Shown here piece by piece: positions 38,331 through 46,210 of a stretch of DNA of 64,000 bases (position 1 is its first letter; each line of letters opens with the position of its first letter). The DNA is from an uncultured Prevotella sp. (GTDB lineage: Bacteria; Bacteroidota; Bacteroidia; Bacteroidales; Bacteroidaceae). The notes below the pieces were generated by a model, which searched no databases, was not told the origin of the DNA, and saw only the letters and a list, made by a program, of their open reading frames with translations. A program made the position numbers and the translations under genes. Where the stretch lies: positions 1 through 64,000 of the forward strand of contig CALUGW010000016.1 of NCBI GenBank assembly GCA_944320305.1, given 5' to 3'.

Positions 38331-39185
38331 TCAATTGGTACCGCCAACCTTGAGACACCATGCATCAACTGACGAACATAACGCCGTTTTAGAGTAACTG
38401 AAATACGTGTAGCTGTCCGCCAAAATGCCAGCTACGGTCTCTTTACTGCAATTTCTTTTGTATTTTGCCTTAATTTTGTTGGCAACTGCGGCCACCATAT
38501 CATGTCCGTTTACAAGCTGAAGCAGATTGTCGTTCGTCACTCCAGCACACGACTCGAACGCCTCAACATCGGCAACCGTCAACGGACGCTTGCCGACATT
38601 CCTTACATGGGAATAAATCTTGTGGAGCCATGCTGCAATGTCTACGCAACAAGTGCCGTCATAACAGCTGCCGACAGGACAAACTTTCTTAAAAACAAGT
38701 TTGATTCCGCTGACATCGTTCAGCCATTTGATATATGACAGATGGACAATGTCGTGTATGGAACTTAGAACTATCGCTTTAGCATCGGTGATGCCTAATT
38801 CAGATTCCAATTGCCGATAAAAATCCTCTGTCAGCATCATTGTCTCAAGGTCATGTGTGTCTGTCAGGAATAGGTTCGGAATGCCACCATAACCGACACC
38901 ATTCAAATGGTCAAAGTCCGCATCTTTGATGGCAATAAGTCTCGAAAGATATTTGGCATTCAAAGCCCTGAGCATATCCGGCAGATCCAAACAACCTGAA
39001 TATTTTGTGCAGCAATAGACATCAAACTTGGAACTGTCGTAGAAACGGCTGTAAACTTTCTTGTCAGACGCACCCTCCACAACAACAAGCAGCTTGTTGT
39101 CAGGGAAATGGCTGCGGAGAATCAGTGCAATCTCAGCAGTCACACCATGCGGACATTTTCCGAGTGCGTCTTTAATACTGTTCAT
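38331..39185 (-). CDS. DUF4435 (TOPRIM-fold) protein, AriB-like
   Basis: A 284-aa protein. The start of the TOPRIM core is LLVVVEGASDKKVYSRFYD (conserved Glu), followed by IAIKDADFDHL (Asp-x-Asp) and LFLTDTHDLETMML, the DUF4435 hallmark. DUF4435 is the effector AriB of the PARIS phage-defence system, where an ATPase partner holds it inactive and it then cuts host tRNA. Here too it is directly downstream of an ABC-type ATPase gene, with a 4-nt overlap. The C-terminal 100 residues are helical and Cys-containing and unknown to me. The start 21 bases after a stop in other frames and the 4-nt overlap support the ATG at 39185. Confidence 0.82.
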   Translation of the reverse strand: MNSIKDALGKCPHGVTAEIALILRSHFPDNKLLVVVEGASDKKVYSRFYDSSKFDVYCCTKYSGCLDLPDMLRALNAKYLSRLIAIKDADFDHLNGVGYGGIPNLFLTDTHDLETMMLTEDFYRQLESELGITDAKAIVLSSIHDIVHLSYIKWLNDVSGIKLVFKKVCPVGSCYDGTCCVDIAAWLHKIYSHVRNVGKRPLTVADVEAFESCAGVTNDNLLQLVNGHDMVAAVANKIKAKYKRNCSKETVAGILADSYTYFSYSKTALCSSVDAWCLKVGGTN

Positions 39186-40486
39186 TTTCGTGAATGCTCA
39201 CATAAGTCGTAACAGCCGTTCCACCTCTCGCCTATGATTTGAGGTGAATGGGTGGCGATAACAGCCTGAAGTCCCTTTGAGGCTGCAATGGCCGCCATTG
39301 TGTCGACAAAAGTAGTCTGCCATGCCACGTGTAAAGATATTTCTGGCTCATCTACAAGCAGCACCGTATTGTCTGCCACCTCAAATATCATTTCGTAAAG
39401 CATGACTATCTCATTCTGCTCACCACTTGAAAGTTTGCTCTCGTCAAGAAACAATCCTTCTGACGTCTTTATGCTCAGACCATCAGACGGATTGTAGCTG
39501 ACAGACTTGTTGACAAACCTCAGATTCCCGACAATACGACTGAAGAGCTTCAATTTTTCAAGAATGGCGTCGTAGACTTTCAGCTTTTCTGCCGTATTTC
39601 TCAGATAAACTGACAAAACCACGTTATGAGCCTCATCATAAGGACGAATCGTTATAGACTCTATCAGACCAAAATTTCTCAAATCTGATATTTTATCCGT
39701 TATTTCTTTTCTAAGAATATTGTAATTCTCTTCGTCCAGAGGGGGAACATCCGCCAAAAGATTCTCTATCAGCTGTCCGTCAATGCGTTGTGATGCCTTT
39801 AGAAATTCTATTTTCTCAAAGCTAAGTTTTTCCTTTATCAAGCGCGACACTTCCGAGATTCGGGGCCTGTATACCACCGTTACTGGCATATATGGGCGCA
39901 ACCTTTCCTGTCTCACCTCTACCGGTTCCAGTCTCTGCGCGGAAATGAACGTCACTTTCAGACTGTCCAACATCATGGACATAAGCTTAAACGAGTCTTT
40001 TTCTCTGAACTCAGCCCAAAATGCATTGTCATCCTTTATCCGCTGATAGAACTCATCTGATTGTATTCCATGAGGCACAAGTTGTTCCAACCTGCGCAAA
40101 CGCCTCACTGCAGAACTTATATCCTTTTTACCAAGGACAAACGTACTGACCTGCCCTGCGGCTGATGTCCATGAAAACGTAACCACACGCGGTCTGGTCA
40201 GATTGTTGTCAAATCCATCCGCGTCGTCATCTAAATGTGGCTGCTCGTTCTCCGAAAGGATTGTCAGCACACTGTCCGTGTCAAATGTAAGCGTTATAAC
40301 ATCAAACGGCAGAATATAAAAATAATAGAAATCCTTTTCAGAAAGCCGCTTTATTATTGTCAGAACAGTAGTCTTGCCGTAACCGTTCAGTCCTGTCACC
40401 AACAATGGCTCGCATCCGTCCGGCATTGCGATGTCATAGTCAAACGTATGGAAAAGACCTTTTATTTCAAGACGCTTGATTTTCAT
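39182..40486 (-). CDS. ABC-type AAA ATPase of a putative defence cassette
   Basis: A 434-aa protein with an SMC/RecF-type ATPase head: Walker A GLNGYGKTT at about residues 33-41, a long helical and beta insertion, the ABC signature LSSGEQNE, Walker B TVLLVDEPEISLH and the H-loop VIATHSPQII. This is the AAA_15/AAA_21 class found in OLD, Septu (PtuA) and PARIS (AriA) systems. No TOPRIM domain is fused at its C-terminus; instead the separate DUF4435 gene follows. It overlaps the HNH gene upstream and the DUF4435 gene downstream by 4 nt each. Confidence 0.9.
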   Translation of the reverse strand: MKIKRLEIKGLFHTFDYDIAMPDGCEPLLVTGLNGYGKTTVLTIIKRLSEKDFYYFYILPFDVITLTFDTDSVLTILSENEQPHLDDDADGFDNNLTRPRVVTFSWTSAAGQVSTFVLGKKDISSAVRRLRRLEQLVPHGIQSDEFYQRIKDDNAFWAEFREKDSFKLMSMMLDSLKVTFISAQRLEPVEVRQERLRPYMPVTVVYRPRISEVSRLIKEKLSFEKIEFLKASQRIDGQLIENLLADVPPLDEENYNILRKEITDKISDLRNFGLIESITIRPYDEAHNVVLSVYLRNTAEKLKVYDAILEKLKLFSRIVGNLRFVNKSVSYNPSDGLSIKTSEGLFLDESKLSSGEQNEIVMLYEMIFEVADNTVLLVDEPEISLHVAWQTTFVDTMAAIAASKGLQAVIATHSPQIIGERWNGCYDLCEHSRK

Positions 40487-40848
40487 ATCTCGCCAATATT
40501 ATACAACAGATTGAGCTTCTCAAACAAAGCGTCATTCACTTTAAACTGAGACTTATCGTGTATATTGTCATGCCCCTCAGCCCTGACTGCACGGTTATAA
40601 ACAGGAAAATCATCACCTTTGGCAACATTATTTTCCCACTGCATCGGACGCAGATTCACAATATCATTGTCACCACCACGCGACAACGGATACACATGGT
40701 CTATTTCCCAACCAAATTTACTGTTGCGGTTGCCAAATTCTGATTTCAGAATCAACGCACCACAACAATCCTTACGGATTAGGTCTGGATCAAATCCCTT
40801 TACCCGTGACGCTTTTTCCCAGACGTCTTTCACTAAACTCTCATCCAT
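40483..40848 (-). CDS. HNH endonuclease of a putative defence cassette
   Basis: A 121-aa protein (ATG at 40848; the frame also runs to a TTG at 40863). The HNH fold is clear: KFGWEIDHVYPLSRGGDND, then VNLRPMQWENNVAKGD, giving the His-Asn-Asn metal/catalytic set, with Cys-Cys in KDCCGALI. Relatives occur as solitary genes in Bacteroidota, but here it is translationally coupled to an ABC-type ATPase, as PtuB is to PtuA in Septu. A predicted -7 element lies 32 bases upstream of the start. Confidence 0.88.
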   Translation of the reverse strand: MDESLVKDVWEKASRVKGFDPDLIRKDCCGALILKSEFGNRNSKFGWEIDHVYPLSRGGDNDIVNLRPMQWENNVAKGDDFPVYNRAVRAEGHDNIHDKSQFKVNDALFEKLNLLYNIGEI

Positions 40849-40879
40849 AAATAATTCAGTCAATGAAATAAATCATTTG

Positions 40880-40887
40880 CAAAAATA
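40880..40887 (-). promoter_or_regulatory. predicted -7 element of the HNH/ATPase/TOPRIM cassette
   Basis: Minus-strand TATTTTTG followed by C. A second candidate, TAGTTTTG, lies at 40966-40973. Both are in the AT-rich gap after the UpxY-like gene, so the cassette can be expressed on its own even though it lies inside the polysaccharide locus. Confidence 0.5.
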
Positions 40888-40985
40888 AGCATTTTTTCCC
40901 ATTCTCACCGTAGCTCAGCAAATTTATTATCAACCGAATGTGGCATTTTAAGCATTTTAAGTGGACAAAACTATGCACTTGTCTT

Positions 40986-42557
40986 TCACCCGTGCAGCCA
41001 CACCGTGCGAAGATAGCGGCGCCACACGGCGAGGTGGGTGGTGGTGTTAAGCTCGCGGCAGATGGCGGTGCAGGTGCCGATGAGCAGGTCTTTAGCGGCG
41101 GCGAGACCGCCGGCGGTGGCGCTGATGGCGAGAGCGTTGAGCGTGTCGCCGCCCACGGGGAGGGCTTGCAGAGCCTTGACCGGCGAGCCGGCGTCTGTCA
41201 GTATATTATATAATGTGGGGGCGTAGTTGCGGAACGAGTCGATGAGTTTTTCTTTCTGCACACCGCAGGTTGTGGCGCCACGGGAGGCACGCTCCGTTCC
41301 GCTGACGAGCTTCTCGTTGGCCTTGCCGGCCGTGAGGAAGTACTCGCGGAGGAAGTCATCCCAGTTGGCGAAGAGGAGAAAGGAAGCCCCTCTCCGGCTT
41401 TCCATCACGCCGATGTGGGCGTAGTATGTTGTGATTACGGTCTCCGACTTCTGCTCTGCGGGGCAGTACACGTCTTCTGCGATTTCCACCCGGCGGATTA
41501 TCTCGGTGAAGCCGTCGTGGCGGAGCGTGGCCTCGGCTGTGCCGTCGGCGATGGCGGTGCCTGATGTCGGGGTGAGAAACGGGCGGAGCGTGAGCCGGGG
41601 CCACGTGGCGCGGATGTAGCCGGGGTTGTCGCGCTCATAGCGCACGAGGTTCATCACGAGTGCGGCCTCTGCGGCGGTCAGGCTCTCCAGGCGGGCGGCC
41701 AGCGCGGTATCGCCTTGCTTATAAAGACGGCGGCATAGGAGCGTTAATGACGGTCTGGCGGCCAGACGCTCTGTCAGCGTGTGGAATACGGAGAGCGACT
41801 GCCCGCCGCAGCCGCAGGCCTGGATGATGCCGATGAGCAGGTCGGCGGCGCGGGCTTTCTCCGTGGCCCGACTCAGGCGGTCGCCCGCGGCGTTGTGCAG
41901 GCGGACGACGTGGAAGTTCCAGATGTCGGGAACGGAGACGGCAAGACTTCGCCCGCTTTCAAAGGACCTGATGTTGAACACCATGCGCTTGTCGCGGCGG
42001 AAGCGCACGAGATAGCCCTCGCGGCCGGCCAGCGGTCCGTCTATGACGCGGACAATCTCGTTTGGCTCGCCCGTCTTGGGGTTGAAGGCGTAGTCTGAGT
42101 AAGGCCGCTCCAGCACCACCACGCGGTCGGCGTAGTTCTCGTTGAAGTCTCTGAAGGCTCTCATCTGGCTCTCTGGAACGGTCAGCAGACCGGCCTTGGC
42201 GCCGGTGTCCGTCTTGCGGTCGCGGAGCACGGTGCCGTCGGGATAGTGGCGGCTGATGAAGTCGGTGAGAGCCTCCTCGGTGGACAGAACGAACACGAAG
42301 CCGGCGAAGAGCGGCGACCCGGCGTCCGCGGCGCCGGCTGCGGTTCTGACCGTGGTGTGCGTGGGGCAATACACCTCCAGGATGTTCTCCGTCTCGGGTA
42401 TGCGCCCGGCGATGATGGCGGCCAGCTTCTTCTCCTGATGGGGCAGCGTGCGCACGATGTGCCAGTTGAAGTCAACCCGGTTGCGCTTGTCCGCGCTGCG
42501 CCTCAGCCTGCCGCCTGACGGCCTTGCGCTGTGCTTTTCGTCCGCCATGTCATTCAT
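40986..42557 (-). CDS. long UpxY/NusG-like transcription antiterminator
   Basis: The frame is open to 42641, but the protein likely starts at the ATG at 42557 (or 42548), giving about 520 aa. Residues from FNWHIVRTLPHQEKKLAAII through SPLFAGFVFVLSTEEALTDF form the NusG N-terminal (NGN) domain, and IVRVIDGPLAGREGYLVRFR forms the KOW domain. UpxY proteins of Bacteroides capsule loci bind the leader of their own operon and prevent early termination; those are about 170-190 aa. Here about 330 more residues follow, mostly helical, of no family that I recognise. It is the first gene after the inverton promoter and a ~250-nt leader. Confidence 0.85.
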   Translation of the reverse strand: MNDMADEKHSARPSGGRLRRSADKRNRVDFNWHIVRTLPHQEKKLAAIIAGRIPETENILEVYCPTHTTVRTAAGAADAGSPLFAGFVFVLSTEEALTDFISRHYPDGTVLRDRKTDTGAKAGLLTVPESQMRAFRDFNENYADRVVVLERPYSDYAFNPKTGEPNEIVRVIDGPLAGREGYLVRFRRDKRMVFNIRSFESGRSLAVSVPDIWNFHVVRLHNAAGDRLSRATEKARAADLLIGIIQACGCGGQSLSVFHTLTERLAARPSLTLLCRRLYKQGDTALAARLESLTAAEAALVMNLVRYERDNPGYIRATWPRLTLRPFLTPTSGTAIADGTAEATLRHDGFTEIIRRVEIAEDVYCPAEQKSETVITTYYAHIGVMESRRGASFLLFANWDDFLREYFLTAGKANEKLVSGTERASRGATTCGVQKEKLIDSFRNYAPTLYNILTDAGSPVKALQALPVGGDTLNALAISATAGGLAAAKDLLIGTCTAICRELNTTTHLAVWRRYLRTVWLHG

Positions 42558-42810
42558 TCGCCCATCGGCATTCTCTCTGCTCCTCTCCTGCCGGACGCAT
42601 GAGAGTGTCTGTAGACCTTGTTCCAGGTGTAGCGGCGGCATTCCGGAAGAATCTCAGCAGCAAATGTCCACCGTTGTTATGTGACGATAAGAACCGAGCG
42701 AAAGACGCTCCACCATGTCTGTTCCCATATCACAAGCTGTTAGTAATCAATCTGTTATGCTTTCGCATAATGGCCGCTTTACTGCTGTTTCACAATATGA
42801 AGCGGACATC
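42558..42810 (-). promoter_or_regulatory. long leader of the polysaccharide operon
   Basis: From the predicted start site near 42810 to the UpxY-like start at 42557 there are about 250 noncoding nt, including a TTATGC-TTTC-GCATAA hairpin (42753-42768). Long 5' leaders are where UpxY-type proteins act in Bacteroides; that it does so here is inference. Confidence 0.45.
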
Positions 42811-42984
42811 TTGCTGCAAAGTTACGAAAAACTCCTGATATTGAACATCTTCCGTGTGGTTTATTGTTTGAATTTTATTCCACATGCTTAGCCGTAATAC
42901 GCAAATGGTTGACAATTCCGGCTGAGGCACCGGTGAATCGCATTGGCACTGAATGACTTGCAAACGGTGTCCGCTTCATATTGT
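42792..42984. other. invertible promoter segment (inverton) of the polysaccharide locus
   Basis: Perfect 17-bp inverted repeats ACAATATGAAGCGGACA (42792-42808) and its complement (42968-42984) bracket 159 bp that hold a leftward -7 element. Length, repeat size and content match phase-variable promoters of Bacteroides capsule loci. The next gene upstream encodes a tyrosine-type DNA invertase. In the orientation given, the promoter faces the UpxY-like gene, so the locus should be ON in this assembly. Confidence 0.8.
42817..42824 (-). promoter_or_regulatory. -7 element inside the inverton
   Basis: Minus-strand TAACTTTG followed by C, only 8 bases from the inner edge of the left inverted repeat and directed at the UpxY-like gene. 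The -33 region is weak (TGTTC rather than TTG), as is common where an activator helps. Confidence 0.6.
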
Positions 42985-43024
42985 AAAGCGGAGGCACACA
43001 GGGGTAGACAACGTTCCGGTTTTG

Positions 43025-43103
43025 ATGGATCCCGCGTCGGAGCGCGGGATCCAGAACAGCCTTGTTTCCCATTGCTGGATCCCGCGTCAAGCGCGGGGTG
43101 ACG
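43025..43103. repeat. two GC-rich hairpin repeats (element D)
   Basis: GGATCCCGCGTC followed by its near complement occurs at about 43027-43051 (arms GGATCCCGCG / CGCGGGATCC) and again at about 43077-43102 as GGATCCCGCGTCAAGCGCGGGGTGAC. The same core recurs at 44809-45093 and within the element at 22001-22142. No coding function. Confidence 0.75.
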
Positions 43104-43203
43104 GGGATGGCTTGGGGCTGAGTCTGAAAGCCACAGAACTGCTGCCAACAACACGTGGAAGACTGAAAGGAAGTCGGCGTCACCTGCATCAAAAAAAATG
43201 CAA

Positions 43204-43333
43204 CCGCGTTTTCGGACTGACGCAAAATTTTGCGTCTCGGAGGGGAAATGACAACGTTAGACGCAAAATTTTGCGTCTCTACATGAGAACCACCACTGCT
43301 TAATCTCAATGTTTGCCTATCCCGAACTCGCGT
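43204..43333 (+). repeat. element C, copy 2 (shortened, about 130 bp)
   Basis: It has both 18-20-bp AGACGCAAAATTTTGCGTCT-type palindromes, the CTCGGAGGGGAAATG spacer, and the right end CTATCCCGAACTCGCGT, like the 214-bp copies. The left end is reduced to CCGCGTTTTCGG, so about 80 bp are missing. It is directly followed by TATGCGAGACACGCC, a piece of the element A core, so two repeat families abut here. Confidence 0.75.
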
Positions 43334-43392
43334 AGTATGCGAGACACGCCTTTATGGAGAACGCAACCCGGCAAGTCGCCGATGTCCAATTG

Positions 43393-44610
43393 TCATTTGC
43401 CGATGATTCTGCCTATCACCTTGCGGTTGGCCTTCGCCACACAGTCTGTGTCGATGGACGAGAGGTATATTTGTGTGGTTTTCAGGCTTTCGTGCCCCAG
43501 CCCCTTGCTCACTACCGACAGGCTGAAGCCCATGTCGCGCATCATGCTGGCCCAGGTGTGGCGGCCAACGTAGGTGGTTAGCGGAATGCGCAGCCCGGCC
43601 ATCTCGCCTATTTTCTTCAGGTTGCGGTTCACCCTGTGCTCCGCCCGCTCATACTGTCGCCGCTCCGTGCCGTCGATGGCGGTGATGATGGGCAGCAGAT
43701 ATGGGCTGCCCACGGTCCGGTCGGCGTATGCGTCAACTATCTCCTGCATGGCCGGCTCCCAACCTATCGAGATGCACTGGCCTGTCTTTTTTCGGCAGTA
43801 CTGCAGCAGGCCGTTCCTTATGTCGGTCTTTTTCAGGTAGGCCAGGTCTACAAACGACATACCCTGCAGATAGACACAGAGCATGAACATATCGCGGGCA
43901 AAGGCAAGCGACGAGCCGGCGGGCAGGCTGAGCCGGCAGATGGCGCGCAGTGAGCCGGTAGGGATGGCCCGCTTGGCGGTGGGGGTAAAGCCGGTGAACA
44001 CGTGGCTGAAGATGCGGCGGTCGGCGGTGAGTCCGGCCTCGGCAGCACGGCGGTAGAGCGTGCGCAGGGTGCGCATATAGCACGACGAGGAGTTGCGCCT
44101 CAGTCCGCGCCCGCGCAGCCACGCCTCATAGCGGCCGATGGTCTCGGCGTCGAGAGCCTCTATGGCCATGTCCTCGCCGCCCCTGAAGGCCGAGAAGCTG
44201 GCCAGGGCGTCGCGGTAGGTCTTGGCCGTGCCGCAGCGGCCGGCCTCGGCCTGCCTGTCGATCATGGCGCGGATGAAGCCGAACCACGTCTGGCAGGGCG
44301 GCAGCCGCCTGTAGGCCGCAGCCACGTCGGCGGCGGTGTAGTCCACCCGCGACTGCTCTTTCTCGGCGATGATGGCGGCGAGCTGCCTGCCGCACCACTT
44401 CAGTTTCGACGCGGCCAGCCTCAGCTCCACCTGCCGCTCAGGCGTTCCGCCGATGCGCAGCGACGAGCTTTCGCCGTTCCACTCGTGCGGAGCCACGCGG
44501 CAGCCGGCGCAAACGGTGCTCGTGCTCCTGCCGTGAACAACTTGAAAATACAGTGTGCCGTCCTTGCCCTGCACGGCCGACGGGCGGAATTTCAGTTTGA
44601 ATGAAGCCAT
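43393..44610 (-). CDS. tyrosine-type DNA invertase (site-specific recombinase)
   Basis: A 405-aa tyrosine recombinase of the Bacteroidales invertase type: N-terminal arm-binding region with VHGRSTSTVCAGCRV, a SAM-like core-binding domain (about 100-200), and a catalytic domain with LQGMSFVDLAYLKKTD, TTYVGRHTWASMM, LGHESLKTTQIYL (His-x-x-Tyr nucleophile region). The position normally held by the first catalytic Arg reads Gln in LQGMSF, which should be checked against relatives. It lies just upstream of a 193-bp inverton, so promoter inversion is the likely job. No integrative-element genes accompany it. Confidence 0.88.
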   Translation of the reverse strand: MASFKLKFRPSAVQGKDGTLYFQVVHGRSTSTVCAGCRVAPHEWNGESSSLRIGGTPERQVELRLAASKLKWCGRQLAAIIAEKEQSRVDYTAADVAAAYRRLPPCQTWFGFIRAMIDRQAEAGRCGTAKTYRDALASFSAFRGGEDMAIEALDAETIGRYEAWLRGRGLRRNSSSCYMRTLRTLYRRAAEAGLTADRRIFSHVFTGFTPTAKRAIPTGSLRAICRLSLPAGSSLAFARDMFMLCVYLQGMSFVDLAYLKKTDIRNGLLQYCRKKTGQCISIGWEPAMQEIVDAYADRTVGSPYLLPIITAIDGTERRQYERAEHRVNRNLKKIGEMAGLRIPLTTYVGRHTWASMMRDMGFSLSVVSKGLGHESLKTTQIYLSSIDTDCVAKANRKVIGRIIGK

Positions 44611-44808
44611 AGGTTCTATGATTTTTCAGAATTTGACAGTTGTTTTCTTTATATTAAATAATGTGTGGCCGCAAGTTGCCAAATGTTTCAACCCGAATCG
44701 GTCATTAGATTTGGATTCAATATTCGCCGTGTGTGCCTCGCACGCCGCTGCGACGCGGGGCAGTGGTCTGTGCTCTTTTCCGGATTCCACGCCGAGGGGC
44801 ACGTCTGG

Positions 44809-45093
44809 ATGCAGGATCCCGCGTCGAGGCGCGGGATGACGTGGGTGCGGCCTGTATGCCTCATGCCGCAGGGGCTGTGGCGGCTTCCACGCTCCTTTCT
44901 CCGCCACAGCCACGCCCCAGCCACGTCACCCCGCGCCCCGACGCGGGGTCCAGCACCCACAGTGCCACCGGGAGCGACACGCCTTTGTACGCAGCCCACG
45001 CGCAGACCCAACACGCACAGCACCATGATTGACAACGGGGCGCACGCCCGGATGCTGGATTCCGCGTCGGGGCGCGGGATGACGTGGGTGCGC
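44809..45093. repeat. three GC-rich hairpin repeats (element D)
   Basis: GGATCCCGCGTCGAGGCGCG with GGATGACGTGGGTGCG follows at 44814-44850; a close relative in the same direction is at 45056-45093; an inverted copy (CACGTCACCCCGCGCCCCGA) is at 44922-44951. The direct copies share about 70 bp including CCTGT and CATGC-x-ACAGG tails. The whole 44620-45530 stretch has no gene I can support. Confidence 0.7.
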
Positions 45094-45217
45094 CCTGTTG
45101 TACCCCATGCTACAGGAGGGAGTGACGTGGGGCGCCATATACCGTTCTTTGAAATTAACATTTTTAAGTTAAAAACCTTAATTCCAGCCTCACTGCCTAA
45201 CATTCTGACAGCCAGCG

Positions 45218-45331
45218 CATTGCGACATGGGGCATTTTGCGTTGCGAAATGGGCTGTTTCGCAATGCAATATGGCCTATATCGCAAGCCGAAACGGGCCT
45301 TTTCGCAGAGCAAAACGGCGCGTGTTAAAAT
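45218..45331 (+). repeat. 341-bp-type dispersed repeat, partial copy d
   Basis: Only the 22-bp palindrome array (four units from 45220, each centred on GGC/GGCC and ending in TTTCGCA or TATCGCA) and the end GTGTTAAAAT are present; the 9-bp AATTAG module is absent. This shows that the array can exist alone. Confidence 0.75.
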
Positions 45332-45462
45332 CCGGGGCGGACATGGCCATTTTTAGTTGCATATTTGCAACTATCGCGGGCGCGCCCCGACGCCACCACA
45401 GCGGCGGCGCGTTCGGCTTGAGCTAAATGTGATTAATAAGCGTTTACAAACCTTTAAAGGCA

Positions 45463-45493
45463 TTGCAGACGCTGAAAAGAAATGCTACATTTG
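45463..45493 (+). promoter_or_regulatory. promoter of the DUF4230 pair
   Basis: TTG (45463-45465), 20 bases, TACATTTG (45486-45493), 39 bases before the first DUF4230 start. Confidence 0.65.
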
Positions 45494-45532
45494 CAAGGCT
45501 GCAGTCAGCCACACCACCAAACAAGCAAAGGC

Positions 45533-46210
45533 ATGAAACACATCACGACGCTCAACATCCTAATGCTCTGCCTGGCGCTCTGCGCCTGCTCGGGGCGCAA
45601 GGGGGCGCGCGGCGACGGCAGGCAGGCCGCCGCGGACACCCTGTCCATGCTGATAATGCAGGTGCAAAAGTGCTCGCGGCTGTACACCGCGGAGTATGAC
45701 GTCCACAAGATCGTGACCTACGACGACGTGGTGCGCCTGAAGGGCAACGTGCTGAAGCGCGACTTCAGCGTCAGGCTGCCGCTGGGCGACCGCAAGATAG
45801 CCATACCGATAGACGTGAAGCTGAAGGCCTACATCGACATGGCGGGCTTCTCGGAGCGGAACGTGGAGCGCCGGGGCGGCAAGATAACGATAATCCTGCC
45901 CGACCCGAAGGTGGCGCTGACGTCGAGCAAGGTGGACCACGAGGGCACCCGCGAGTATGTGGCGCTGACCCGCTCTCACTTCACCGACGCCGAGATGGCC
46001 GCCTTCGAGAGGCAGGGGCGGCAGGCGGTGATAGACGCCATACCGCGCATGGGCATCATCGAGACGGCCCGCGAGAACGCCGCCCGCGTGCTGGTGCCCA
46101 TGATCGGGCAGATGGGCTACAGGCCGGAGGACATCACCGTGACGTTCCGCAAGGACTTCAACGCCCGCGACATGGGCACACTGATTGACCAGACTACCGT
46201 TGAGAAATGA
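45533..46210 (+). CDS. DUF4230 domain lipoprotein
   Basis: From the ATG at 45533 the protein is 225 aa with a lipobox (ALCAC near residue 17). The DUF4230 fold is visible in LYTAEYDVHKIVTYDD, the strand LPLGDRKIAIPIDVKLKAYIDM, KITIILPDPKVAL and a C-terminal GYRPEDITVTFRKDF. The family is widespread and of unknown function. It overlaps the next DUF4230 gene by 4 nt; the two are probably a heteromeric pair anchored in different membranes. Confidence 0.85.
   Translation: MKHITTLNILMLCLALCACSGRKGARGDGRQAAADTLSMLIMQVQKCSRLYTAEYDVHKIVTYDDVVRLKGNVLKRDFSVRLPLGDRKIAIPIDVKLKAYIDMAGFSERNVERRGGKITIILPDPKVALTSSKVDHEGTREYVALTRSHFTDAEMAAFERQGRQAVIDAIPRMGIIETARENAARVLVPMIGQMGYRPEDITVTFRKDFNARDMGTLIDQTTVEK

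Noticed and set aside
43393-44610. Integrase of an integrative element or prophage
   Set aside because: No excision, relaxase, phage structural or replication genes and no att-like direct repeats nearby; the inverton next door explains the recombinase better.
44620-45530. A + strand gene covering 44665-45426
   Set aside because: The frame runs through element D hairpins and the partial 341-bp-type repeat, and its translation has no family signature.
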